DNA from: CAYQVO01 sp964421085
Lineage (GTDB): Bacteria; Bdellovibrionota_C; UBA2361; CAYQVO01
DNA length: 64,000 bases
Reading direction: 5' to 3'
NCBI GenBank assembly: GCA_964421085.1
Contig: CAYQVO010000010.1
Location: 33,222-97,221, forward strand
Shown here: one piece after another, positions 1-9,066 of the stretch
How the letters are laid out: each line of letters starts with the position of its first letter
How positions within the stretch are numbered: the stretch's first letter is position 1
Made by a program: the position numbers and the translations under genes
Notes under the pieces: generated by a model
What the model was told of the DNA's origin: nothing
Seen by the model: only the letters and a program-made list of their open reading frames with translations
Databases searched by the model: none

Positions 1-2
1 TG

Positions 3-686
3 AAGATTGCTCTGGTAAAGGCCGCTATTCAGGGAATTAACGCCGTCCGTTCAGTAATCCCGGACTGCAGAATCGTGAACATAGATCCAGTCTGCAGAGC
101 AGCCCCGCCTGCCGGGGAGGATGTGTCCGAGGATGTTCTCATAGACTTCAATGAACGTCAGGTTTACGAAGCGTGGGACATGATTTCGGGCGTGGTACGG
201 CCGGAACTGGGCGGGAGCCGGAAGCATCTTGATATCATCGGTATAAACTATTACTGGACGAATCAGTGGGAATATGGACATCCCGACCGTCTGCTCAGTG
301 AAGACGATGAACGGCATCTTTCGCTGTCGACTCTCATCCGCATGGTGTGGAACCGTTACAATACTGAGATTGCCGTGACAGAGACAAGCCACTGGGATGA
401 GGCGCGGGGTCCCTGGATGCATACACTCGCCAGAGAAGCATCGGTGTCGCTTCTCGAGGGCGTGCCTCTCGTCGGAATGTGTATATATCCGATAATAGGC
501 ATGTATGACTGGTACTCCCCTGAAACGTTTGTTCCTATGGGTTTGTGGGATATACGGCCGGAAGGAAACAACCTTGAAAGAGTGCCTTATCAGCCCGCGC
601 TTGAAATCCTCGCCCGTTATCGCTCCCGCAACTTATGGAACACACTCTCTTCAAGCCGCATGCATGCGACGATAAAAATCCTATAA
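3..686 (+). CDS. Family 1-type glycoside hydrolase, C-terminal part (5' end outside window)
   Basis: The reading frame is open from base 3, so the true start lies upstream of the window. About 227 residues are visible. They resemble the C-terminal half of the (beta/alpha)8 family 1 beta-glycosidase clan: an 'IIGINYYW' strand, then a 'VTETSH' strand whose glutamate sits where the catalytic nucleophile of family 1 enzymes lies, then the 'YPIIGMYDW' strand near the end. The same layout is seen in the gene at 17799. The acid/base motif (NEP) would be in the missing part. The substrate cannot be told. No export signal can be judged because the N terminus is absent. Confidence 0.7.
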   Translation, partial: KIALVKAAIQGINAVRSVIPDCRIVNIDPVCRAAPPAGEDVSEDVLIDFNERQVYEAWDMISGVVRPELGGSRKHLDIIGINYYWTNQWEYGHPDRLLSEDDERHLSLSTLIRMVWNRYNTEIAVTETSHWDEARGPWMHTLAREASVSLLEGVPLVGMCIYPIIGMYDWYSPETFVPMGLWDIRPEGNNLERVPYQPALEILARYRSRNLWNTLSSSRMHATIKIL

Positions 687-737
687 AAGGCTGCCGCACG
701 TCTTGATTGACTCTCTCCTTCGCATGATACTTGCGCC

Positions 738-1439
738 ATGGCTGCTGACCAATCATCCGTACTTGTCATAGAGGACGACGCCCATATCAGACAATATGTG
801 TGTACCACTCTGTCTGCTTCCGGATACACCCCCCTCGAGGCAGAATCCGCAAAAAACGGACTCATCGAACTGAACACGAAAAAGCCGGATGCGATAGTTC
901 TCGATCTCGGTCTGCCCGACATGGACGGCATTGACTTTATCAGAGACGTGCGTACCTGGTCTGCCGTTCCGATCGTCATTCTGTCAGCGAGAGATCTCGA
1001 TGAAGACAAGATAACCGCTCTCGATGCGGGGGCGGATGATTATGTTCCCAAGCCGTTCAGTTCGGGCGAACTGCTTGCACGGATCAGGGTCTGTCTTCGT
1101 CATGCAAAAATGGCTGGTTCTCCGCAGAAGGATCCTGTGTTCAAGGTGAAAGACCTGATGATTGACACGGACCGCCACATGGTGACGATGCGCGATAAAA
1201 AAGTTCATCTTACTCCTATCGAGTTCAGGCTTCTTACGCTCCTCGCCTCCAACTGCGGCAAGGTTCTGAGGCATAAATTCATTCTGCGCGAAATCTGGGG
1301 AGCGATGCATGAAGACGAAATTCAGTACCTTCGGGGATATATGACGGCACTAAGAAGAAAAATAGAAGCTGTTCCTGCCAATCCGGAATATCTTCTTACT
1401 GAACCCGGCGTCGGATACCGGCTTATTCCTCCGTCATAA
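738..1439 (+). CDS. OmpR/PhoB-type response regulator, KdpE-like
   Basis: This 233-residue protein has an N-terminal receiver domain (about 1-120) with the acidic pocket 'IEDD' and phospho-acceptor Asp56 in 'IVLDLGLP', and a C-terminal winged helix (about 135-230) ending 'GVGYRL', typical of OmpR/PhoB regulators. Its closest visual match is KdpE. The partner kinase is the convergent gene at 1434-2966; the two stop codons overlap, so they are tail to tail rather than in the usual kdpD-kdpE operon. No kdpFABC potassium ATPase genes are in the window, so the controlled genes are unknown. No clear Shine-Dalgarno precedes the ATG. Confidence 0.85.
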   Translation: MAADQSSVLVIEDDAHIRQYVCTTLSASGYTPLEAESAKNGLIELNTKKPDAIVLDLGLPDMDGIDFIRDVRTWSAVPIVILSARDLDEDKITALDAGADDYVPKPFSSGELLARIRVCLRHAKMAGSPQKDPVFKVKDLMIDTDRHMVTMRDKKVHLTPIEFRLLTLLASNCGKVLRHKFILREIWGAMHEDEIQYLRGYMTALRRKIEAVPANPEYLLTEPGVGYRLIPPS

Positions 1440-2966
1440 ACAGGTTTCTGCGGGCGCCGCTTTACGAAATTCGATGCAGAAGCATGCTCCTCCCTGCGCA
1501 TCCGTTTTCTTTACGTAAATTCGCCCCCCGTGAAGTTCCATGATAGTTCTGCATATGGCAAGGCCAAGTCCGGACGGACCTCTCGTCAGCGGCTCCCCGG
1601 CATGATAATAACTCTCAAAGATGGCTTCCTCTCTGCCCGCCGGTATTCCCGGGCCGTCATCACAAACCTCCACAATCAGGTGGTCCGCCTTCTCCCGGGT
1701 CCTCACACTCACACAGCTGTTTTCATGCGTGTGTTTCGAGATATTTTCGAAGATGTTCAGAAACACCTTGTCGATTAGAACGGGGTCCCCGTGCACATAG
1801 GGAAAATCGGCCGGCACATCGACGTCAACAGTGCGGCTGCCCAGCTTCCCTCTCATTCTCTGAAGAGCGCCCCCGATCAGCTCCTCAAGCGATTCCCATC
1901 CAAAGTTCAGCTTCAGTCCTGATTCAAGCTTCGTGATATCCAGGATGTTTCTTATCCTGGTGTTCAGAAGTTCAGCCTCGCTCAAAATTGTTCTCGAAAG
2001 ATCTTTCAAAACTCCGTTGTCCGTCACTTTCTCTTCGATCAGCCGGGCTGTTCCCTGAATCACGGTAATCGGCGAACGGAGGTCGTGCGAAATAGAACTC
2101 AGCAGAATATTGCGTGTCCTCTCCGTCTGGGCCTGGAGGCGGGCGGATAGAGACTCTTCTGCAAGATACGCGCGCTCCAGCGCAAGTCCCGCGGCTCCTG
2201 CGAAAGCCTGAAGCAGTTTCTGTTCGTCGGGAAGCAGCGATTTTCTATCTCTCAACAGAACCAGAAAGATACCGAGCTGCCCCCGATTCGAAACGAGGGG
2301 TATGGCCCGCACCTGGGATTCCGAGCCACCGGGAGCTGTAATAACCGTCGTTGAACCGGCTGGAGGAACGTTCCGGATGAGCTGACGTACCTGATCATTC
2401 TCTTCAAAGCCCGATTCGCTTTTCAGGGAATGCAGCAGCCTGTCCGGGCCATCATTCAGAAAAATGCCCGCATCGGCGTTGAACCACGTTTTCAGATCGT
2501 TCATCGCGATATTAAGAGCATCCTTCCGGAGGAATGTGCGGGAAAGCTCGGAGGTAAAACCGAAAAGCGCCTCAGTCTGCCGTTTGCGTTCCTCAGCGAG
2601 ACGGGCGTGCGATCGAATCTGAGAGGTCAAACTGGCTATCAGGATCGCGACGATAAGCGAGACAGTGAAGGCGAGTATGTCCTCGTAAGAATCGGTGAAT
2701 ATGGAGGTGTAAAGCGGCTGGACAAAAAAGAAATCGTAGGCAATAAAACTGAGGATTGCCGATGCAGCCGTTTCCAGAGCAGTGTAACGGGTGGCGATAA
2801 ATGCGATCCCGAGAAAATATATCATCGGGAAACTCGAATGCTTCATGTGCCCCTTGAGCGTGAAGCACACCAGGGTCTCAATGGCGACAATGCCGAGGCA
2901 GACAAGAATTGTGATTCCTTTTCGAATCACTCTCTCTTTCGTTGACCGGGAATGGGATTTCCTCAT
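1434..2966 (-). CDS. KdpD-like sensor histidine kinase lacking the KdpD N-terminal domain
   Basis: This is a 510-residue membrane histidine kinase. Residues about 17-115 hold the four-helix DUF4118 membrane module typical of KdpD. A GAF-like region (about 130-265) follows, then a HisKA helix with the phospho-acceptor histidine in 'SHDLRSPITVI' and an HATPase domain with N box 'ENISKHT' and G boxes 'DDGPGIP' and 'GLGLAI'. Full KdpD is about 900 residues because it also has an N-terminal Walker-type sensor and a universal-stress-protein domain; both are absent here, a common short architecture. It is convergent with the KdpE-like regulator at 738-1439, with a six-base overlap of the gene ends. 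Confidence 0.85.
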   Translation of the reverse strand: MRKSHSRSTKERVIRKGITILVCLGIVAIETLVCFTLKGHMKHSSFPMIYFLGIAFIATRYTALETAASAILSFIAYDFFFVQPLYTSIFTDSYEDILAFTVSLIVAILIASLTSQIRSHARLAEERKRQTEALFGFTSELSRTFLRKDALNIAMNDLKTWFNADAGIFLNDGPDRLLHSLKSESGFEENDQVRQLIRNVPPAGSTTVITAPGGSESQVRAIPLVSNRGQLGIFLVLLRDRKSLLPDEQKLLQAFAGAAGLALERAYLAEESLSARLQAQTERTRNILLSSISHDLRSPITVIQGTARLIEEKVTDNGVLKDLSRTILSEAELLNTRIRNILDITKLESGLKLNFGWESLEELIGGALQRMRGKLGSRTVDVDVPADFPYVHGDPVLIDKVFLNIFENISKHTHENSCVSVRTREKADHLIVEVCDDGPGIPAGREEAIFESYYHAGEPLTRGPSGLGLAICRTIMELHGGRIYVKKTDAQGGACFCIEFRKAAPAETCL

Positions 2967-3061
2967 CTGCAGCGTTCACCAATAACCATATCCGGGACGG
3001 TAGCAGACCTGCACTGTGATTAACAGATCCCGGCTGTCTGAGGAGAGGATGTAGTCCCATT

Positions 3062-4477
3062 TTACAGCTTTGCCGTCCTGGAACTCAGCAGTGTCATATT
3101 GGGATCGGCCGCAGTATCGACCCTGTACGTCGCCTCGGGTTCGTTCGAGAGAATGCGGTTGACCCACTCCACCCCCTGCATAAAGCTGTGGTCCTGATTG
3201 CTGACTTCATACTTCCACCCTCCAAAGCGTCCGCGCGAGAAAGCCTCCAGACCATCCAGATACGGTATGATTTCGGACAGAATGTCGTTTCGCTCGAGCG
3301 ATGGCGTCGGGTAACCGTACGGCGCCACGTATAACCATCTCGATACGCATCTGTTATCCCGAGGAATCAGTCCTGCCCCGGTCAGACTTTGAAGAGTCTG
3401 ATCTATGACACGTTCTCTGTCCACGGTCTTCACAGGTGATTCGCTCACTTCGCACATCAGCGAATAATGCGCTTTTGAAGGGGCATTCCGAGGGCTGTAA
3501 TTCGAAAAGACGGTAAGCCGGTAAAATGGAACGTCATTTTCCGGGAAGTATATCCAGCATTTCCCGGCAAGTCTCTTGTCAGGAACTCCCTCGAAGCCCA
3601 GGCCGATAATGTTCGAAGTTGAGTGCCTGAGCCGCGACGCCAGTTTCTTCAGTGAATGCGGGGTTTCTCTGATCTGGCTGACAAAGAGATCGAGCGGCAT
3701 GGTCGAAAGAAGATGGTGATATTGAATCACTTCGAAATGATTCGTGAGGATTTCGCGTTTCGATGCGTTGATGTGTTTGACCTGACAGTTGGTACGGATT
3801 TTCCCGCGATCGACGCGATCGGCGATGCTGTTCCATATAGCGCCTGTGCCGCCGGCGGCAGGAAATTGAAATGTCCTGTTCGGCCCCCATGAAGCGTCGG
3901 TCTTCTCGAAAATAATGTTGTGAAGAATGCGGTCGACATCTATTGTGGCAACTCTCTCACCGATCCAGTGGTAGTTCAAAAGCTCCGGCGGATATGCCCA
4001 GACCTTGAAGTTGTAGGGTTCCATGAAGATGCTGGCTACCCCATCGCCAAATGACGCAATGATCCACTCGCGAAAATTTCGCGGATTCGCGTTCATTTTC
4101 CGCTCCGAAGCCTTCAACAGTCCCTGAAGGCATTCCCACATCAGTTCTTTCGGCAGAAATCTTATATTGTTCTGAAAGGGATACGGTATGAAATTTTCGC
4201 ACATCCAGATCCAGGATTCGCGGTCATGCTCCAGCCATCCGTCCGGAGGAATCGCGTCCTGCATTGCAGTGTCGAAATACGGATAATGCGAAAACTGCAC
4301 ATGTCCGCCGATGTCCCATGTGAAACCGGCGTCGTCGAGGAAACTGGCGGCAAGACCTCCCACCCATGCGTTTTTTTCGAGAATAAGACAGTCCTGCTCC
4401 CCCTGTTCCCGAAGCCTGTAGGCCGCTCCAAGACCGGTGGGACCCGCCCCGATGATCAAAAACTTGATCCTTTCCAT
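3062..4477 (-). CDS. FAD-dependent oxidoreductase, UDP-galactopyranose mutase/protoporphyrinogen-oxidase-like
   Basis: This 471-residue flavoprotein starts with a dinucleotide-binding motif 'IIGAGPTGLGAAYRL', followed by 'ILEKNAWVGGLAAS' (adenosine and FAD contacts). A 'FIPYPFQNNIR' segment near residue 97 resembles the 'PYPF' stretch of UDP-galactopyranose mutases and related sugar-nucleotide flavoenzymes. The length fits that superfamily. Its neighbours are glycosidases and glycosyltransferases, so a role in sugar-nucleotide or glycan chemistry is more likely than haem synthesis, but that is inference from context. It is divergently transcribed from the GH2 gene at 4514, with 36 bases between the start codons. 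Confidence 0.75.
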   Translation of the reverse strand: MERIKFLIIGAGPTGLGAAYRLREQGEQDCLILEKNAWVGGLAASFLDDAGFTWDIGGHVQFSHYPYFDTAMQDAIPPDGWLEHDRESWIWMCENFIPYPFQNNIRFLPKELMWECLQGLLKASERKMNANPRNFREWIIASFGDGVASIFMEPYNFKVWAYPPELLNYHWIGERVATIDVDRILHNIIFEKTDASWGPNRTFQFPAAGGTGAIWNSIADRVDRGKIRTNCQVKHINASKREILTNHFEVIQYHHLLSTMPLDLFVSQIRETPHSLKKLASRLRHSTSNIIGLGFEGVPDKRLAGKCWIYFPENDVPFYRLTVFSNYSPRNAPSKAHYSLMCEVSESPVKTVDRERVIDQTLQSLTGAGLIPRDNRCVSRWLYVAPYGYPTPSLERNDILSEIIPYLDGLEAFSRGRFGGWKYEVSNQDHSFMQGVEWVNRILSNEPEATYRVDTAADPNMTLLSSRTAKL

Positions 4478-4513
4478 ACCGCATGACGGTAGGGTCTCCT
4501 CGACAGAGGCGAT

Positions 4514-6367
4514 ATGATACGGATCATTTTGAAAGCACAGGCTGTTTTGTTTGGATCATCTGAAGTCATGAACAGTCCTCATCTTCCACGACCTGAACAT
4601 CCCAAGCCGCAGTTCGTTCGCGATCGATGGCTCTGCATGAACGGAGTGTGGACATTCGCGTTTGATTTCGGTCGAAGTGGAAAGGATCGGGGATTCGTCT
4701 CGAGCATGGGATTCGACAGAGAGATCGTCGTTCCATTCTGTCCCGAAAGTATTCTGTCCGGCGTCGCATATCAGGACTTCATTCCTCACATGTGGTACCA
4801 CCGGACATTCTCGGTTCCTGACGAATGGCGCGGTTCAAGGATCCTTCTTCATTTCGGAGCCGTAGACTTCGAAACCGAAGTATATCTGGACGGCCTGTTT
4901 ACAGGGCGGCACTGGGGAGGCTCATCTTCCTTCGTTTTCGATATTACGGCTTCGATCATATACGGCCGCGCGCATCATCTGGTTGTGCATGTCAACGACG
5001 ACACCCGTTCCGGCGAACAAGCAGGTGGAAAACAGGCGGTGGATTACAGTCCGGCCGGATGTCTTTATACGCGTACAACGGGAATCTGGCAGACGGTATG
5101 GCTGGAAGCTGTGCCTCCTCAGTATCTGGAATCATGCCATTTTGTGTCATGTCTCGGCACCACAACGTCACTCTACGTGACGCCAGTATTCAACCTTACA
5201 ACCCGGAACAGATCCTTCCGAGTCACTGTTTCGTCACCTCAGGATGGCGTGGTGGCAGCCGGAACACAGGCAGCTGTGAACGGAATTCCTCTTCATTTGC
5301 TGCTGCCGGGAGCCAGGCTCTGGTCCCCCCAGGATCCTTTCCTTTACGATGTTCGCCTTGAGATTACCGACGAGACAGGCGAAATCGAAGACTCGGTCTG
5401 CAGCTACATGGGACTTCGGTGCGTGCATACTGAAGGCAACCAGTTTCTCCTGAACAATGAAAGCATTTATCAGAGACTTGTCCTGGACCAGGGGTATTAT
5501 CCGGAAGGCATATGGACAGCTCCCTCTGATGAGGCGTTGAAGAAAGACATAGAACTCAGCCTCGCGGCAGGTTTCAACGGAGCAAGGCTGCATCAGAAGG
5601 TCTTTGAAGAACGCTTTCACTACTGGGCGGAGAAACTGGGCTACCTCACCTGGGCAGAATCCCCCAACTGGGGCATGGACGTGAAAAAGGAAGCGGCCGC
5701 GAGAAACTTCCTGACTGAATGGCGGGAGATCGTGGTGCGCGACAGGAATCACCCTTCCATAATCGCGTGGACAACGCTCAATGAGACCTGGGATCTTACG
5801 GACAAGAAGAAGCACCGGCGGCTTCACCTCGACGCATATGACCTGACGAGAACTCTTGATTCCACCCGTCCAGTCAACAACGCGAGCGGCGGATGCCAGG
5901 TCAAAACCGACCTTTACTGCGTGCACATTTACGAGCAGAACCCTCAACTCCTCCTCCAGACTCTGCGTATCCACGAAGGCCGGCTTTTCTGCACCCTCGG
6001 TGAGGAAGAGGTGCCGTACGAGGGACAGCCTTACATCGTGGACGAGTTTGGAGGCATAAGATGGATATCGGACCCGTCGCGGATGCTTTCCACCTCGTGG
6101 GGATACGGCACCGACCCGCTGACTCTCGACGACTTTTACGAAAGGCTCGAGGGCCAGATCGCAGCTCTCGTTTCACTCGACCATATCAGCGGCTTCTGTT
6201 ACACGCAGTTGACAGACGTAGAGCAGGAACAGAACGGAGTGTATAACTGCGATCGAACGTCGAAATTCGATAACGAAAGAATTCGAACAATCATTCAATC
6301 TACGCCGGAAACACTCCTCGCAAGGGGAGTAATTAAGGAGAGTGCGGACGAGAATTCCGCGGCATGA
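4514..6367 (+). CDS. Glycoside hydrolase family 2 (beta-glucuronidase/galactosidase/mannosidase type)
   Basis: The product has 617 residues with the GH2 order: sugar-binding jelly roll (about 30-200), immunoglobulin-like linker, and TIM barrel (about 310-600). The acid/base glutamate is in 'TTLNETWDL' after 'NHPSIIAW', and the nucleophile glutamate is in 'YIVDEFGG', both canonical for clan GH-A. No signal peptide is visible, so it is probably cytoplasmic. An in-frame ATG at 4568 gives a more family-like N terminus (MNSPHLPRPEHPKPQ); the ATG at 4514 has the better-spaced 'agagg' upstream, so the start is open. The specific sugar cannot be told. Confidence 0.88.
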   Translation: MIRIILKAQAVLFGSSEVMNSPHLPRPEHPKPQFVRDRWLCMNGVWTFAFDFGRSGKDRGFVSSMGFDREIVVPFCPESILSGVAYQDFIPHMWYHRTFSVPDEWRGSRILLHFGAVDFETEVYLDGLFTGRHWGGSSSFVFDITASIIYGRAHHLVVHVNDDTRSGEQAGGKQAVDYSPAGCLYTRTTGIWQTVWLEAVPPQYLESCHFVSCLGTTTSLYVTPVFNLTTRNRSFRVTVSSPQDGVVAAGTQAAVNGIPLHLLLPGARLWSPQDPFLYDVRLEITDETGEIEDSVCSYMGLRCVHTEGNQFLLNNESIYQRLVLDQGYYPEGIWTAPSDEALKKDIELSLAAGFNGARLHQKVFEERFHYWAEKLGYLTWAESPNWGMDVKKEAAARNFLTEWREIVVRDRNHPSIIAWTTLNETWDLTDKKKHRRLHLDAYDLTRTLDSTRPVNNASGGCQVKTDLYCVHIYEQNPQLLLQTLRIHEGRLFCTLGEEEVPYEGQPYIVDEFGGIRWISDPSRMLSTSWGYGTDPLTLDDFYERLEGQIAALVSLDHISGFCYTQLTDVEQEQNGVYNCDRTSKFDNERIRTIIQSTPETLLARGVIKESADENSAA

Positions 6368-6704
6368 CTGACGCCGTCTTATCAGGTCCCTTCCACCCGT
6401 GATCAGGATCATCAATGAATTCTGAATTAATGCCCTAAGATGAACGTCTGTGATCGAAATGACGATAGAGAGATCGAGATGATAGTATTTCACATAGCAC
6501 CAGACACAGAACGCGTCAGGACAGGGAGCCGTTATGATCTCGTCAATCCGCCGCAGGTGGAGACGGAAGACTCGTCGCCAAAATTCGCGCAAGTCAGATC
6601 GGCGCGTTTCCGGCAGCTCGGTAGAAAAGCGCGCTGGGCAGTTGTTCAGAGCATCGCAAGGTGATCCGTCTGTGAATGTCATTCCAGACCATAGACGCTC
6701 CTGA
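6368..6704. other. Intergenic stretch with no recognised gene
   Basis: Short open frames occur on both strands but none has a good start region or a recognisable motif. Nothing supports a gene here; it leads into the possible remnant at 6705. Confidence 0.5.
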
Positions 6705-6959
6705 CCCTCTTCCCCGCATGATGAGGATCCTGTCTGCATTACGGATCGGGTTATCATATACCGAGCGGAAGATCAGTGTCATCGCATCCTCCGGATCCTC
6801 AGCGCGATAATAGGCGCGACGAGGGTAAGTATGGAAACATCAGCAGGAGCTCTGATAAACCGGCGCTCGATTCTCCCGGAGGACGCTGACCGCAAATTTA
6901 TCGCGGAGAAAACGAAAATCAGGATCGAATGCCCGGAGGCAGAACTGACAGATCTTTAA
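6705..6959 (+). pseudogene. Possible remnant or small gene of unknown family
   Basis: The frame is open from 6705 to a TAA at 6957-6959 and reads as a plausible charged protein C terminus ('RVIIYRAEDQCHRILR' and 'RRSILPEDADRKFIAEKT'). The only conventional start in the frame is ATG 6831, which has 'gaggg' just upstream and would give a 42-residue protein. Either this is a very short gene starting at 6831, or the 3' end of a gene that has lost its start. I do not recognise the family. The segment lies between the GH2 gene and the DUF4383 gene on the same strand. Confidence 0.3.
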
Positions 6960-7064
6960 ACTGAGATTGACGGATGCGGCCCTTCCGGTCAACGGCTGAT
7001 TTGGCTTCACCCGGACGGGTCGCGTCAGGAAAAACCAATGACAGGAGTTTGACGACTTTCGATA

Positions 7065-7496
7065 ATGGAGAAAAAGAAAATGATACTTACAGCTGCGCTC
7101 GTATATGGAATTATGTTCATCCTCATCGGAATTCTGGGTTATGTGCCCGGAGTAACGACTCCCGAAGGTATGCTGTTCGGACTGTTTCATGTGAACAGCG
7201 CTCACAATATGGTCCATATTTTATCCGGAATTGTCGCACTTGCATGCTGGTCGTACGGTGTCGGTGGGTCCAGAACATACTTCCGGGTATTCGGAATAAT
7301 TTATGCGCTGGTCGCAATCATGGGCTTCTTCGTCCCGCACGGGCTTATTCTCGGACTTATCACCAATAACCCCGCCGACACGTGGCTGCATGTACTGATT
7401 GCGTTCGTTGCGCTGTACTTCGGGTTTGTGCATGAGACTTCCGAAATTGAAATGGGACGCACACCTCTGCGGGAAGCTTCTTCGCATCAGTACTGA
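7065..7496 (+). CDS. DUF4383-family small membrane protein
   Basis: This 143-residue protein has four predicted membrane helices. It matches the DUF4383 pattern: 'LFGLFHVNSAHNMVH', then 'YFRVFGIIYALVA', then 'LGLITNNPADTWLH'. The family is widespread, of unknown function, and often found beside stress-response genes. Translation may begin at the ATG at 7065 (MEKKK...) or at ATG 7080, which has 'ggag' nine bases upstream. It is followed directly by a DJ-1/PfpI remnant. Confidence 0.8.
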   Translation: MEKKKMILTAALVYGIMFILIGILGYVPGVTTPEGMLFGLFHVNSAHNMVHILSGIVALACWSYGVGGSRTYFRVFGIIYALVAIMGFFVPHGLILGLITNNPADTWLHVLIAFVALYFGFVHETSEIEMGRTPLREASSHQY

Positions 7497-7504
7497 CGGC
7501 AACA

Positions 7505-7708
7505 TTGATTGATGCGGGAGGAGTTGAAGGCAGGAGGATGACCTCCTGTCCCGGCATAAGGCTTGATCCTGAAAATGCAGGAGCTGTCCGGGTTGATCAG
7601 GAAGTGGTGGTCGATGAAAGGCTTGTAACAAGCAGGAAGGCGTCCGGCATTCCCGCTTTCGACCGCAAAATGATCGAAGAGTCCGCTGAAGGCCGGCATG
7701 AGAGATGA
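7505..7708 (+). pseudogene. C-terminal remnant of a DJ-1/PfpI-family protein
   Basis: About 67 residues read like the last third of DJ-1/PfpI proteins: a 'GVEGRRMTSCPGIR' strand, 'DPENAGAVRVDQEVVVD', then 'LVTSRKASGIPAFDRKMIE'. This order is characteristic of that family (general stress protein 18/PfpI branch). The nucleophile-elbow cysteine and the whole N-terminal two thirds (about 110 residues) are missing. The only upstream start is a TTG at 7505, within nine bases of the DUF4383 stop. This is therefore most likely a deletion remnant rather than a functional enzyme. Confidence 0.7.
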
Positions 7709-7818
7709 GGCAGTCACGATTACAGGCCGGCAGAACCACCAGTGCCGCGTCTAATGAGTCTTTTCACCACTGGTCTGAAAAAAAAGCGCGCATGGCAAGA
7801 GGGGGCGGCGCGATAATG

Positions 7819-9066
7819 TTATCCGGAGGAAGATAATAGATCGCGGGGATTCGTTTCCCTTAACTGCAGATCCACCACTATCGGCAGATGGTCCGAAGCG
7901 CGCTGCGCGATGGGGTCCTGGGGGATCTCCACGCCGACAAGATCAAGGAAAGGACTGGCGTACACATGGTCGATTCTGCAGAAGGACGCAAAACTCGGCC
8001 ATGTGGGCCTCGGCCTTCTCCTCCGTCCGATCTTCTGACAGTCCCTCAGTCGACTCGCCACGATTCTCCTGTAAACACGGGAGCCCGGCATTGCGTTCAA
8101 GTCGCCCAGAAATACAAGGGGGCCCCTTGCCGCTGCATCCTTCAACCAGCGGCTGCCGAGAAGTTCATCTGCCTGAAGCTCCCGCTCCCGCCTGTTGAGA
8201 CTCAGATGAGTCGAAATAACCTGAACAGTGCGCCCGTCCAAGTCCACCTCCGCCCATATGGCTCCTCTCGGCTCTCTCTGCCGGTAATTCGGCAGGAGCG
8301 AAGCCCTGATAATATTCAACGGGAATCTGCTCAGGAGAGCGTCGCCGTACTGTCCATCGCTGTCTGCCATGGTAGGAAGGAAAAAAGCTTCTTCGAAGCG
8401 GAGAAGCTTCCGGAGTTCCTCCATCTGATTGGATCTGCCGGATCGCTGTTTGTCCACGTCCACCTCCTGAAGAGCAAGGACATCGGGACGGAAACGCAAA
8501 ACGATCGACGCAACTCTCTGAATCGAAATACTTCCGTCCGTTCCTATGCACGAATGAATATTGTAGGTCATGACCCGCAGAACGTCAGGTGCACGGCTGA
8601 ACAGATGAAGAGGCTTTTCGGTCTGTTCAGTTCTGCTCATAATCCTCAACACGTGCTCCCTGAGGGTTGACGGCCGAAGATAATCCTGCCGGATACCTGC
8701 TGAAAGAGGCAGAAGTGTAAAGCCTCTTGTTTCTTCAGGTCCGGGACCCCCGTGTGATCCGCGCTCAAAAGGAAACGACACCGATGGTCCTTCCCGTTTC
8801 CAGCCTGACAGCACAAGGTCTCCCGCGTGCGGATGCTGGCAGAGTTCAACGACGTCCGCTGCAGCCTCGTGAAGGAATGGATGTCCTGCGCCAAATACGT
8901 TCTCTGCATCCCGGGGAAGAGAATACCGCCCTTCTTTATTCCATGCATGAACTTCGCCGAAGCCTCCCCGCATCAATACCAGAGGCACATTGTGACCGGA
9001 GGCGAGTTCCTCACATGTGTTCTCAATCAGACCGGCGGGGAGTCGAGACGAGGTAAACGTGCGCAA
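7819..9066 (-). CDS. Endonuclease/exonuclease/phosphatase-family protein; N-terminal part is the end of a phosphodiesterase domain
   Basis: Residues about 165-405 form an EEP fold (exonuclease III, sphingomyelinase, inositol-phosphatase superfamily): 'MTYNIHSCIG', 'DVLALQEVD', 'STHLSLNRRERELQ', 'FLGDLNAMP' and the final 'ASDHLPIVVDL'. These supply the metal-binding Asn, Glu, Asp/Asn and Asp-His residues. The first 130 residues do not belong to EEP. They read like the C-terminal end of an alkaline-phosphatase-superfamily phosphodiesterase ('ERGSHGGPGPEETRGF') and continue the domain left unfinished in the upstream gene at 9023-11488, which overlaps by 44 bases in another frame. The start is only a TTG. 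I read the two as one interrupted polypeptide. A membrane-lipid or phosphoester substrate is possible, not shown. Confidence 0.75.
   Translation of the reverse strand: MRTFTSSRLPAGLIENTCEELASGHNVPLVLMRGGFGEVHAWNKEGRYSLPRDAENVFGAGHPFLHEAAADVVELCQHPHAGDLVLSGWKREGPSVSFPFERGSHGGPGPEETRGFTLLPLSAGIRQDYLRPSTLREHVLRIMSRTEQTEKPLHLFSRAPDVLRVMTYNIHSCIGTDGSISIQRVASIVLRFRPDVLALQEVDVDKQRSGRSNQMEELRKLLRFEEAFFLPTMADSDGQYGDALLSRFPLNIIRASLLPNYRQREPRGAIWAEVDLDGRTVQVISTHLSLNRRERELQADELLGSRWLKDAAARGPLVFLGDLNAMPGSRVYRRIVASRLRDCQKIGRRRRPRPTWPSFASFCRIDHVYASPFLDLVGVEIPQDPIAQRASDHLPIVVDLQLRETNPRDLLSSSG

Noticed and set aside
738..2966. A full Kdp potassium system
   Set aside because: Only a regulator and a short kinase are present; kdpFABC and the KdpD N-terminal domains are missing.
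5234..5974. 246-codon minus-strand frame within the GH2 gene
   Set aside because: Entirely antisense to a well-supported GH2 catalytic domain.
6173..6757. 194-codon minus-strand frame after the GH2 gene
   Set aside because: It overlaps the GH2 coding end, has no recognisable motif, and its composition looks like an antisense shadow.
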